Shown here: piece after piece, positions 7,553 through 15,947 of the stretch | How the letters are laid out: each line of letters opens with the position of its first letter | Numbering within the stretch: position 1 is the first letter of the stretch | Translations under genes and position numbers: made by a program | The notes under the pieces: model-generated | Database searches by the model: none | What the model saw: only the letters and a program-made list of their open reading frames with translations | Told to the model about the DNA's origin: nothing | Assembly: GCA_007129945.1 (NCBI GenBank) | Contig: SKUN01000155.1 | Coordinates: 1-40,176 of the forward strand | Origin: Bacteroidales bacterium | Lineage (GTDB): Bacteria > Bacteroidota > Bacteroidia > Bacteroidales > UBA7960 | Length of the DNA: 40,176 nucleotides | Direction: 5' to 3'

Positions 7553-9280
7553 ATGGATTTTCAAATAGAAGTCAATAGCAATCAACTTGATGTCAGGGAA
7601 GGGGAAAGCCTGCTGACGGCATTGACCAGGAACGGAATCAAGGTTCCCACCCTTTGTCATATGAACCGTTTTTCTCCGACGGGTGCCTGTCGGTTATGTG
7701 TGGTCGAAGTGGAAGGAAGGAAAGACCTGGTCACTTCCTGTTCTTCAAAGGTGGAAAAAGGGATGAAGGTCAGGACCAACTCCCAGCGGGTGCTGCGTGC
7801 AAGAAAGTCTCTCGTTGAACTTTTGCTCTCGAACCACCCTGATGATTGCCTTTATTGCGTGCGCAACGGACACTGTGAACTGCAGTCACTGGCAGAGGAT
7901 ATGAACATCAAGGAAAGAAAATATTACGGAGAGCAAAAGACCTTGTATCCGGATTATTCAAGTCCCAGTGTTGCACGTGATCCCGCCAAATGTGTGCTGT
8001 GCAGCCGCTGTGTCAGGATGTGTGAAGAGGTTCAGCTGGTCACTGCCCTGGATTTTATCTCCCGGGGTAACAAAACCACGGTAAACAGTGCTTTCAATAA
8101 AGGGCTGAATGTGTCTACCTGCATTCATTGCGGGCAGTGCATTCAGGTTTGCCCTACTGCGGCCCTGATCGATATTTCTCACCTGGAGAAGGTGCAAACC
8201 GCGCTGGGCAACAAGGACAAAATGGTGGTGTTTCATCTCAGTCCATCTGTCGGAGCTTCCGTGGCTGCGGAACTGAAAATGAAATCCCGCCATCTTGCCA
8301 TGGAACGCATTGCCTATGCGTTAAAAAGATGTGGGGCCTCCCGCATATTTAACCTGGGGTTTGCCAGTGATGTGAATGTCCTGGAAGAAGCCCGCATACT
8401 GAAAGAGCGGCTGGAAACGACAAGCGGGGACTTCCCTGTTATATCTTCCTGTTGTCCGGCATGGGTGCGTTATACGGAAGACCATCATCCGGAGATGCTG
8501 AACCGGCTGTCTCAGGTGAAATCCCCACAGCAGATCATGGGGGCCATGGTAAAAACAATCTATGCGGAACAGCATGAACTGGATAATGAAAACATCTTCA
8601 GTGTGTCGGTAATGCCTTGTGTAGGGAATAAATATGAATCCTCCAGAGAGGAAAACACCCATAAAGGTATCTCAGAGGTTGATGCCGTGCTGACGGTCCG
8701 GGAGCTGTTTCAACTGCTGCGCAGTTTTGGCCTGGATCTTGCGCAAATGAATGAAGAAAAGATGGATGAGCCTTATAACGAAGCTTCATCTGTTGCCTGG
8801 AAACATGGCTATTCGGGCGGTAAGGCTGAAGCTGTGGCTGAACAGCTCTTTTATATGATGGGCCACGGCAAGAAGGAAAGGTTCAAGTTCAATCCGCCCA
8901 AAAACATGACAGGCAGACGGGAAATAAAACTGACCGTTGGCGGAAAACAACTGGGTTTTGCCTGGGTGAGCAGCATAGCTGAAGCGGAGAATTACCTAAA
9001 GCATTTAAAACAGGAGGGCAGGGATGATATCCACTACGTGGAAGTGATGGCTTGCCTTGACGGATGTGTGGGCGGTGGCGGACAGCCGATCAGCCGGGGC
9101 TTTGAGATGGCCAGAACCAGGAAGAAAATGTGTCTGGAAATGGAAAAGTCTGCGGAGAAGAAGTATGCCAGGGAAAATTTAAAGGCCGGGAAGTTGTTCA
9201 GAGATGAAAAATTGAGTCCGGGCAATGAGCTGGCGGAAGAATGGCTGAAACCCGTTTTTGTTGACCGGACGTCCGAATAA
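7553..9280 (+). CDS. hydA: [FeFe] hydrogenase catalytic-type subunit (HydA), 575 aa
   Basis: N-terminal [2Fe-2S] (ACRLCVVEVEGRKDLVTSC), HPDDCLYCVRNGHC, two 4Fe-4S motifs, then H-cluster motifs SSCCPAW, MPCVGNKYE and VMACLDGCVGGGGQP. Confidence 0.94.
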   Translation: MDFQIEVNSNQLDVREGESLLTALTRNGIKVPTLCHMNRFSPTGACRLCVVEVEGRKDLVTSCSSKVEKGMKVRTNSQRVLRARKSLVELLLSNHPDDCLYCVRNGHCELQSLAEDMNIKERKYYGEQKTLYPDYSSPSVARDPAKCVLCSRCVRMCEEVQLVTALDFISRGNKTTVNSAFNKGLNVSTCIHCGQCIQVCPTAALIDISHLEKVQTALGNKDKMVVFHLSPSVGASVAAELKMKSRHLAMERIAYALKRCGASRIFNLGFASDVNVLEEARILKERLETTSGDFPVISSCCPAWVRYTEDHHPEMLNRLSQVKSPQQIMGAMVKTIYAEQHELDNENIFSVSVMPCVGNKYESSREENTHKGISEVDAVLTVRELFQLLRSFGLDLAQMNEEKMDEPYNEASSVAWKHGYSGGKAEAVAEQLFYMMGHGKKERFKFNPPKNMTGRREIKLTVGGKQLGFAWVSSIAEAENYLKHLKQEGRDDIHYVEVMACLDGCVGGGGQPISRGFEMARTRKKMCLEMEKSAEKKYARENLKAGKLFRDEKLSPGNELAEEWLKPVFVDRTSE

Positions 9281-9296
9281 AAGAAAAGGAGGGCTT

Positions 9297-11363
9297 ATGC
9301 CTGAAAAAGAAACATCGAATATTATTTATACGGTCAAGGATCGTTGCAAGGTATGCTATACCTGTGTGCGTGAATGCCCGGCCAAAGCCATTAAGATCGA
9401 GGGCGGGCAGGCTGAGATCATTCCCGGACGGTGTATTGCCTGCGGTAATTGCATTCGTGTTTGCAGCCGCGATGCGAAAATGTTCGTGTTTTCCATTGAC
9501 AAGGTGAAGAAACTGCTGAGTGGGGATCAACCTGTGGCAGCCATTGTGGCCCCGAGCATATCGGGAGAGTTTACGGATATTAAGTCTCATCAGAATTTTG
9601 TGGGCATGGTCAAAGCCCTCGGTTTCTCTTATGTGAATGAGGTAGCTTTCGGGGCAGAATTGATTGCCAGCAAATACAAAGATATGTTGCAGGCCGGGCC
9701 CAATCGTCCGTTGATTTCAACCAGTTGTCCGGCCATTGTGAGTTACGTGGAAAAACACCATCCCCAGATCATCGACTCACTGATTCAGGTGGTTTCCCCC
9801 ATGGTAGCTACCGCAAAAGTGCTCAAGGAGAAGTACGGGAATGATCTCAGGATTGTTTTTATTGGCCCCTGCATTGCCAAAAAAGTAGAAGCCGCAGAGA
9901 AACAATTTGACGGACTGATCGATGAGGTTATTTCTTTTGTGGAGCTTCGCCGGATGTTTGCTGAAAAAGGGGTGAAGGCAGAGGATGTGGAACCGATAGA
10001 TTTCGATCCGCCTGTAGCCGGTAAAGGCGCTATCTTTCCCATCAGCGGCGGAATGCTTCAAACCGTTGACCTGGATGAGGATTTCGTAAAAGGGGATATT
10101 GTGGTGGCGGAAGGACGACACGACATCATTGAGGTACTTCGTGAATTTGAAGAGGGGTACCTGGATGCCAAAATGTTTGACTTGCTTTGCTGTAACGGTT
10201 GCATCAACGGCCCCGGAATGAGCAACACCAGCAAATTCTTTTTTAAACGTAAAAGCATTTCCAACTTTGCCAAGCGACGATTTGACAAAATAGATATAGA
10301 GAACTGGCAAAATAACCTGTCCACTTACCTGAAGCTGGACCTGAGCCGGAATTTTGAGGCAGATGATCAGCGCTTCCCTACTTTGCCTGATGAAAAAGAA
10401 ATTCGTAAAGTTTTGCAGAAGATCGGTAAGAATGAGCCGGCTGATGAATTGAACTGCGGTGCCTGCGGTTATGACACCTGTTATGAGCACGCCATTTCCA
10501 TCATTCAGGGACTTGCTGAAACCGAGATGTGTCTGCCCCATACCATTGAGCAGCTGCATGAGTATATCCGTGAGCTGGATGTATCCAACAACAAACTGGC
10601 CTCGACCCAGGCGGCCCTGAAGCAAAGCGAAAAGCTTGCCAATATGGGGCAGATGGCAGCAGGAATTGCCCATGAAGTGAATAATCCGCTTGGTGTAGTG
10701 ATCATGTACAGCCACATCCTTCTGGATGAAATGGACCCCGAATCTCCGTTTTACACTGACCTGAAAATGATTGTAGAGCAGGCAGACCGGTGCAAAAATA
10801 TCGTGGGCGGCCTGCTGAATTTCGCCAGAAAAACCAAGGTCGTGATTGACCAGGTAAACATTAAAAAACTCATCGACAATGGGCTGAAAGCCTTTGTTCT
10901 TCCAAAGAACATCGATCTGGATGTGCGGATCAACGCACAGAATCCGGTGATCGAATGCGACCAGAGCCAAATGGTTCAGGTGTTTGCCAACTTGTTTAAA
11001 AATGCGGTGGATGCCATGCCCATGGGCGGTGAGTTGACGGTGAAAGTGGATGACAAAGAGGGTGAGGATGCGTTCTATATCCGCATACAGGACACAGGAA
11101 CAGGCATATCAAAACAAAATATGGACAAGATGTTTGAGCCTTTTTTCACCACCAAGGAGAAGGGGCAGGGCACCGGACTCGGGTTGCCCATCATTTACGG
11201 AATTGTGAAAATGCATCGCGGGACCATGAAAGTGGACTCCAATGCAGACCCCAAAGCCGGGCCCACAGGAACCACCTTTTATCTTACGCTGCCCCGGAAA
11301 GCAGAAAATATTAACCGACATACAGAGGATGTATCGGAAAAGGATGTAAATACCATTAAATAA
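9297..11363 (+). CDS. Hydrogenase-like-domain/histidine kinase fusion (group C1-like putative sensory [FeFe] hydrogenase)
   Basis: ORF track starts at 9258, but AAAGGAGG followed by ATG at 9297 is the better start. CKVCYTCVRECP / CIACGNCIRVC, STSCPAIVSYVEK, GPCIAKKVE, LLCCNGCINGPG, 4Fe-4S CGACGYDTC...C, then HisKA (GIAHEVNNPLG) and HATPase (GTGISKQNMDKMFEPFFTTKEKGQGTGLGL). Confidence 0.93.
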   Translation: MPEKETSNIIYTVKDRCKVCYTCVRECPAKAIKIEGGQAEIIPGRCIACGNCIRVCSRDAKMFVFSIDKVKKLLSGDQPVAAIVAPSISGEFTDIKSHQNFVGMVKALGFSYVNEVAFGAELIASKYKDMLQAGPNRPLISTSCPAIVSYVEKHHPQIIDSLIQVVSPMVATAKVLKEKYGNDLRIVFIGPCIAKKVEAAEKQFDGLIDEVISFVELRRMFAEKGVKAEDVEPIDFDPPVAGKGAIFPISGGMLQTVDLDEDFVKGDIVVAEGRHDIIEVLREFEEGYLDAKMFDLLCCNGCINGPGMSNTSKFFFKRKSISNFAKRRFDKIDIENWQNNLSTYLKLDLSRNFEADDQRFPTLPDEKEIRKVLQKIGKNEPADELNCGACGYDTCYEHAISIIQGLAETEMCLPHTIEQLHEYIRELDVSNNKLASTQAALKQSEKLANMGQMAAGIAHEVNNPLGVVIMYSHILLDEMDPESPFYTDLKMIVEQADRCKNIVGGLLNFARKTKVVIDQVNIKKLIDNGLKAFVLPKNIDLDVRINAQNPVIECDQSQMVQVFANLFKNAVDAMPMGGELTVKVDDKEGEDAFYIRIQDTGTGISKQNMDKMFEPFFTTKEKGQGTGLGLPIIYGIVKMHRGTMKVDSNADPKAGPTGTTFYLTLPRKAENINRHTEDVSEKDVNTIK

Positions 11364-11371
11364 AGACCGTC

Positions 11372-11770
11372 ATGTTAACAAAGGAAAAAAAGACCATTCT
11401 GATTGTTGATGATGACCCCGATTTTCTGTTCCAGATGAAAATGACCATTCAGGATCTCGGGTTCGAAGTAATATCGGCAGAAACACAGAAAGAAGCGGAG
11501 GATATCATTGAAAAAGAACGCCCCGACCTGGCCATTCTCGATTTAATGATGGAAAATCAGGATACCGGTTTTATCCTCTGTCACAAAATCAAGCAAAAAT
11601 ACCCTGATCTCCCCATTATCATTGCTTCTGCGGTTACCGCAGAAACCGGAATGCTGTTTGATGTGGATACGGAAGAAGGCCAGGAATGGATCAAAGCAGA
11701 TCTGTTTATGGACAAAGGGATCCGAAAAGATCAGCTCCAGAAAGAGATCAACAAATTGCTCAAAATCTGA
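11372..11770 (+). CDS. Stand-alone CheY-like response regulator receiver
   Basis: 132 aa; ILIVDDDPDF, LAILDLMMEN (phospho-acceptor Asp), FMDKGI (conserved Lys); no output domain. Directly after the kinase. Confidence 0.92.
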   Translation: MLTKEKKTILIVDDDPDFLFQMKMTIQDLGFEVISAETQKEAEDIIEKERPDLAILDLMMENQDTGFILCHKIKQKYPDLPIIIASAVTAETGMLFDVDTEEGQEWIKADLFMDKGIRKDQLQKEINKLLKI

Positions 11771-11779
11771 AACACATTA

Positions 11780-12430
11780 TTGAACCCATTCATGTCACCC
11801 ATCCAACATACTGATTTACCAGGCAAAACGATTGAGCGATTGAGCCAGTACAGGCGGATCCTCTATAACAGCATCCAGGAAGGAAAGACAAACATTTATT
11901 CCCATGAGCTGGCCAAAATGATGAACCTTACCTCAGTGCAGGTCAGGAGGGATCTCATGCTGATCGGTTATTCCGGGAGCCAGAGCAAAGGCTATGTCAT
12001 CAAGGATCTTGTAGCCCTGATCGGCAATATTATTGACAGTTCCGGAGGGCAGAACATCATTATCGTGGGAATGGGTAACCTGGGGCGGGCCATAACCAGT
12101 TATTTTGCGGGGAAGCGGGAGAAACTGGCCATTGTGGCTGCTTTCGATAATGATTTGCAGAAAACAGACCGGATGATGGCCGGCATTCCGTGCCATCATA
12201 TCAATAAGTTGACAAGGGAGTTCATCGAAGAATCAGAAGTGAGTATTGCTGTACTGACGGTGGCCCCGGAAGCGACCCACGATGTTGCAAAAAAGCTGAT
12301 GGACGTCGGCATCAAAGGGATCCTGAACTATACCTCTGTTCCCCTGACGGTTCCGCCGGATGTGTACCTGGAAGAATACGACATTGTTACCTCACTGGAA
12401 AAACTGGCTTACCTGGTCAAAACACATTAA
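11780..12430 (+). CDS. rex: Redox-sensing transcriptional repressor Rex
   Basis: 216 aa; winged-helix LPGKTIERLSQYRRIL..SHELAKMMNLTSVQVRRDLMLIGYSG, then Rossmann GMGNLGRAITSYFAG...AAFDNDLQKTDRMMAGIPCHHINKL. Confidence 0.95.
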   Translation: MNPFMSPIQHTDLPGKTIERLSQYRRILYNSIQEGKTNIYSHELAKMMNLTSVQVRRDLMLIGYSGSQSKGYVIKDLVALIGNIIDSSGGQNIIIVGMGNLGRAITSYFAGKREKLAIVAAFDNDLQKTDRMMAGIPCHHINKLTREFIEESEVSIAVLTVAPEATHDVAKKLMDVGIKGILNYTSVPLTVPPDVYLEEYDIVTSLEKLAYLVKTH

Positions 12431-12479
12431 AGTTGCAGGATCCGGGTTTTTCGCGATTTATTGATATTTTTGTGCTGTC

Positions 12480-13400
12480 ATGAACGTGTATTACCATACA
12501 TCGGAAGCGAGCGGGAAGATCAAAAACCCGGTGGTCACCACGGGTTCTTTTGACGGTGTCCACAGCGGACACCAGTCAATTATTAACCGACTCAACAAAA
12601 GTGCACGAAAAATAGGGGGGGAGTCCGTGCTGATCACCTTTTATCCCCATCCCCGAAAGGTTTTGTATCCGGAACAGTCTGACCTGAAAATGATCAATTC
12701 ACAGGAAGAAAAAATCTCCCTGTTGCGTCACGCCGGGCTCGATAACCTGATCATTATGCCGTTTTCCGTGGAGTTTTCCAAAACCTCCCCCCATGAATTC
12801 GTTACAAAATACCTGGTTGAGCAGCTTGGGGCCCGGGTGATTGTTTTCGGGCACAATCACCATTTTGGCCATGAAAGGAAAGGGGATTACTCCTATCTTC
12901 ATGAACTGAGCCGGGAAATGGGCTTTATGGTAGAGGAAATGCCGCTTAAGGTCATTGAAGATGAGACTGTAAGCTCTGCCAAAATCAGGAAAGCGCTCGG
13001 CAGTGGCGATATTCAAAAAGTCAATGCATATCTCAATCACCAGTATACCATCAAGGGCTTGTTTGAGAAAGGTCGTCCCATACAAGTTTTTTCAGAAAAC
13101 CCCACCATCGTTATTGACTTTGATAAAAAGGAAAAGCTGATTCCCCCGCCGGGTATCTATGCCACCAAGCTGATGGCCAGAAAACAATGCCTGAAATCCA
13201 TGACGTGGATCTCAGGGAAGGATGGTGAAGACCCTGCTGTCGAAACCCTGCCTGTTGAAACGCAATACAATCCGGAAGGCGAAAAAGGCTTATTGCTTTT
13301 CTATAAGCAGGTATATGCAGGCCATATTGAAAGCATTGACCCAGGAAAGGAAAAGCTTCTGAAAAATGCCCGCGCAGATGTGGAGGATTTAATTTATTAG
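12480..13400 (+). CDS. ribF: RibF-like FAD synthetase with a degenerate riboflavin-kinase domain
   Basis: 306 aa; FMN adenylyltransferase motifs TTGSFDGVHSGHQS, ITFYPHPRKVL, FGHNHHFGHERKGD and VSSAKIRKAL; the C-terminal kinase-like region lacks the PTAN motif. Confidence 0.85.
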   Translation: MNVYYHTSEASGKIKNPVVTTGSFDGVHSGHQSIINRLNKSARKIGGESVLITFYPHPRKVLYPEQSDLKMINSQEEKISLLRHAGLDNLIIMPFSVEFSKTSPHEFVTKYLVEQLGARVIVFGHNHHFGHERKGDYSYLHELSREMGFMVEEMPLKVIEDETVSSAKIRKALGSGDIQKVNAYLNHQYTIKGLFEKGRPIQVFSENPTIVIDFDKKEKLIPPPGIYATKLMARKQCLKSMTWISGKDGEDPAVETLPVETQYNPEGEKGLLLFYKQVYAGHIESIDPGKEKLLKNARADVEDLIY

Positions 13401-13434
13401 TCTGCCCGGGAAAACCCTTTTTAAGTCATAATTC

Positions 13435-13476
13435 GGCTAAATTATGCATTTAATTATTTGAATGCATAATTTGGCT
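13435..13476. promoter_or_regulatory. Long AT-rich inverted repeat upstream of hydG
   Basis: Perfect 12-bp arms AAATTATGCATT (13439-13450) and AATGCATAATTT (13461-13472) with a 10-nt loop, extendable with G:U pairs to 13435/13476; between ribF and hydG. Confidence 0.6.
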
Positions 13477-13539
13477 TTTGCATGCCGTTTCCTTCTGAAA
13501 CTTTGCGTAAATTTGTGCGGTAAAAAGAACATTCTATCT

Positions 13540-14967
13540 ATGATATATCATCCTGAAAAATACAGCATTGAGGATAAAAGGATGGCCCCCTTTATTGATC
13601 CGGATGAGATCTCGGATATACTCAGAAATACCAATGCAGATCGGTCCCGGGTAAGAGAAGTGATCAAGTCATCACTTGACAAAAAAAGACTCTCCCTGGA
13701 AGAAACAGCTGTTCTGATCAATGCAAAGGATCCTGACCTGATTGAGGAGATCAAAGAAGGTGCCCGTATGCTCAAAGAAAAAGTATACGGTGAACGCATC
13801 GTTTTATTTGCCCCCCTTTATGTGGGCGATCTGTGTACCAATAATTGTCAGTATTGCGGATTCAGGGCTTCCAATAAGGAGATGCAACGAATTACACTTT
13901 CCGCAAAAGAGCTTGAGAAAGAAACCAGGGCATTGGTCGACCAGGGGCATAAACGCCTTATTCTGGTCTATGGGGAGCATCCCAGATATTCACCTGAGTT
14001 TATTGCTTCCACGGTTGAAACCGTTTATGGAATCAAGCACGGCAACGGTGAGATTCGCCGGGTAAATATCAATGCGGCTCCATTTGATATTCCGGGATTC
14101 CGGGTAATCAAGGATTCAGGCATAGGTACTTTTCAGATTTTTCAGGAGACCTATCACCAGCCGACATATAAGCAAGTGCACCCCAGTGGAGTTAAACGCG
14201 ATTACGACTGGCGACTTACTTCCCTTGACCGTGCTCAGGAAGCCGGAATTGATGATGTGGGTATTGGTGCGTTGTTCGGGCTTTACGACTGGCGCTTTGA
14301 GGTGATGGGGCTGGTTCGGCACGTAAACCATTTTGAAGCGGTATACAATGTCGGCCCCCATACCATTTCATTTCCCCGATTGCAGAATGCGCACTCACTG
14401 GATATTCCCCAGGACCATATGGTTAGTGATGAGGAGTTTACACGCCTGGTTTCCATCCTGAGGCTGGCTGTTCCCTACACCGGTATGATACTCACCGCCA
14501 GGGAGCCTGCCCATATAAGGGATGAAATCCTGCGTTTTGGTGTATCTCAGATAGACGGGGGGACCAACCTGGAGCTGGGGGGCTACTCTGCAGGGCTTCA
14601 GGAAACCCAGGATCTGAGCAGGGAGCAGTTTCAGATCAATGACAACCGGTCTCTGGCGGATATCATGGACGAACTGATCCGTGCTGAGTATATCCCTTCT
14701 TTTTGCACTGCTTGTTACCGGCTCGGGCGAACCGGGGAGCATTTTATGGAGTTTTCCGTTCCCGGCTTCATCAAAAGATATTGCTCTCCCAATGCCCTGC
14801 TGACCATGGCCGAATACCTTGAGGATTATGCCAGGGAGGATACCAAAAGAGCCGGCTATGCACTGATTGAAAAAAAAGTCAATGAGTTGTCCGGCTCCGT
14901 TCCGGTGGACAAACTGAGAGAGAAGCTTCGCCTGATCAGTCAGGGGAAACGGGATTTGTATTTTTAA
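13540..14967 (+). CDS. hydG: [FeFe] hydrogenase H-cluster radical SAM maturase HydG
   Basis: Start at MIYHPEKYS (13540) preferred over 13462. Radical-SAM CTNNCQYCGF, HydG-specific C-terminal motif SFCTACYRLGRTGEHFMEF...YCSPNALLT. Confidence 0.95.
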   Translation: MIYHPEKYSIEDKRMAPFIDPDEISDILRNTNADRSRVREVIKSSLDKKRLSLEETAVLINAKDPDLIEEIKEGARMLKEKVYGERIVLFAPLYVGDLCTNNCQYCGFRASNKEMQRITLSAKELEKETRALVDQGHKRLILVYGEHPRYSPEFIASTVETVYGIKHGNGEIRRVNINAAPFDIPGFRVIKDSGIGTFQIFQETYHQPTYKQVHPSGVKRDYDWRLTSLDRAQEAGIDDVGIGALFGLYDWRFEVMGLVRHVNHFEAVYNVGPHTISFPRLQNAHSLDIPQDHMVSDEEFTRLVSILRLAVPYTGMILTAREPAHIRDEILRFGVSQIDGGTNLELGGYSAGLQETQDLSREQFQINDNRSLADIMDELIRAEYIPSFCTACYRLGRTGEHFMEFSVPGFIKRYCSPNALLTMAEYLEDYAREDTKRAGYALIEKKVNELSGSVPVDKLREKLRLISQGKRDLYF

Positions 14968-14978
14968 ATGAATGAACC

Positions 14979-15245
14979 ATGCAACAGACAATGATTTTGG
15001 GTATTCTGGTATTTGACCGGATCAAGGAAGCAGGAATGACGCAGAAGATCCTTTCAAGGCATGCGGATGTGATACGTACCCGGCTCGGATTCCATGAACT
15101 CTCTGACAAAGTTTGCAGCCGGGTAGGAACCATTGTGCTGGTGCTTCAGGGTGATCCGCAACAATGGCAGGAGCTGGAGGAGGATTTATCCGTCATCGGA
15201 GGGGTTGAAATCAAGAAAATGACCTTTGATTATTTATTCAAATAA
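14979..15245 (+). CDS. TM1266-type iron-only hydrogenase system regulator, copy 1
   Basis: 88 aa; MILGILVFDR...ILSRHADVIRTRLGFHEL...GTIVLVLQGDPQQWQELEEDL..IGGVEIKKMTFDY; immediately 3' of hydG. Confidence 0.82.
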   Translation: MQQTMILGILVFDRIKEAGMTQKILSRHADVIRTRLGFHELSDKVCSRVGTIVLVLQGDPQQWQELEEDLSVIGGVEIKKMTFDYLFK

Positions 15246-15256
15246 AGTATAATAAG

Positions 15257-15514
15257 ATGTCAGTAATCAAGATTTTAGGCATTCTTGTCAAAATGCGAAG
15301 TGAGGCCGCAATAAAGGTACAGGATGTGCTTACCAAATATGGCTGTTCTGTCAGGACCCGGCTGGGTTTGAATATCCCGGATGATTCCGGTTCCGGAGAG
15401 CAGGGCCTGATCATTCTGGATTTATTCGGAGACCCGGATGAAAGCATTCGTCTTGAGAATGAACTTCGTGGCCTGGATAAGGTGAAAGTACAGCGGATGG
15501 AATTTGATAATTGA
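15257..15514 (+). CDS. TM1266-type iron-only hydrogenase system regulator, copy 2
   Basis: 85 aa; KILGILVKMR...VLTKYGCSVRTRLGLN..GEQGLIILDLFGDPDESIRLENELRGLDKVKVQRMEFD; same fold pattern as copy 1. Confidence 0.82.
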   Translation: MSVIKILGILVKMRSEAAIKVQDVLTKYGCSVRTRLGLNIPDDSGSGEQGLIILDLFGDPDESIRLENELRGLDKVKVQRMEFDN

Positions 15515-15531
15515 TATAAAGCAAATCAGAT

Positions 15532-15939
15532 ATGGCAAAATTGGTTCATTTTTCCGAAGCAGCTTCCCTTGCATTGCATGCAATGGTGCTCATCGCCAAG
15601 GCTGACAACCATGTAAATGTCAGTAGCCTGGCCAGTGAGATGGGTGCCTCCCGCAATCACCTGGCCAAGGTATTGCAACAGCTGGTGAAATACAATTTCC
15701 TGAAGTCTGTACGTGGTCCTTCCGGCGGTTTTGTATTGAATAAAGCCCCGGATCAGATCAGCGTACTGGAGATTTACGAAGCCATTGAGGGATCCATTGA
15801 TCTTCCGGAATGCCCCCTCGACAGAAAGATCTGTCCCTTTGACAAATGCCTGATGAATGGTCTTGTGACTGACGTTACCATGCAATTCAAAAAGTATTTC
15901 CAGGAACAGACACTCGAGGATTTTGTCACACGCTCCTGA
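15532..15939 (+). CDS. Rrf2 family transcriptional regulator (three-Cys, probably Fe-S binding)
   Basis: 135 aa; winged helix SSLASEMGASRNHLAKVLQQLVKYNFLKSVRGPSGGFVL and C-x6-C-x4-C (CPLDRKICPFDKC). Confidence 0.9.
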   Translation: MAKLVHFSEAASLALHAMVLIAKADNHVNVSSLASEMGASRNHLAKVLQQLVKYNFLKSVRGPSGGFVLNKAPDQISVLEIYEAIEGSIDLPECPLDRKICPFDKCLMNGLVTDVTMQFKKYFQEQTLEDFVTRS

Positions 15940-15947
15940 CATCTTAT

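Noticed and set aside
9777-10970. 397-aa minus-strand ORF antisense to the hydrogenase-like kinase
   Set aside because: Composition is an out-of-frame shadow of the strongly supported plus-strand gene; no recognisable motifs or RBS.
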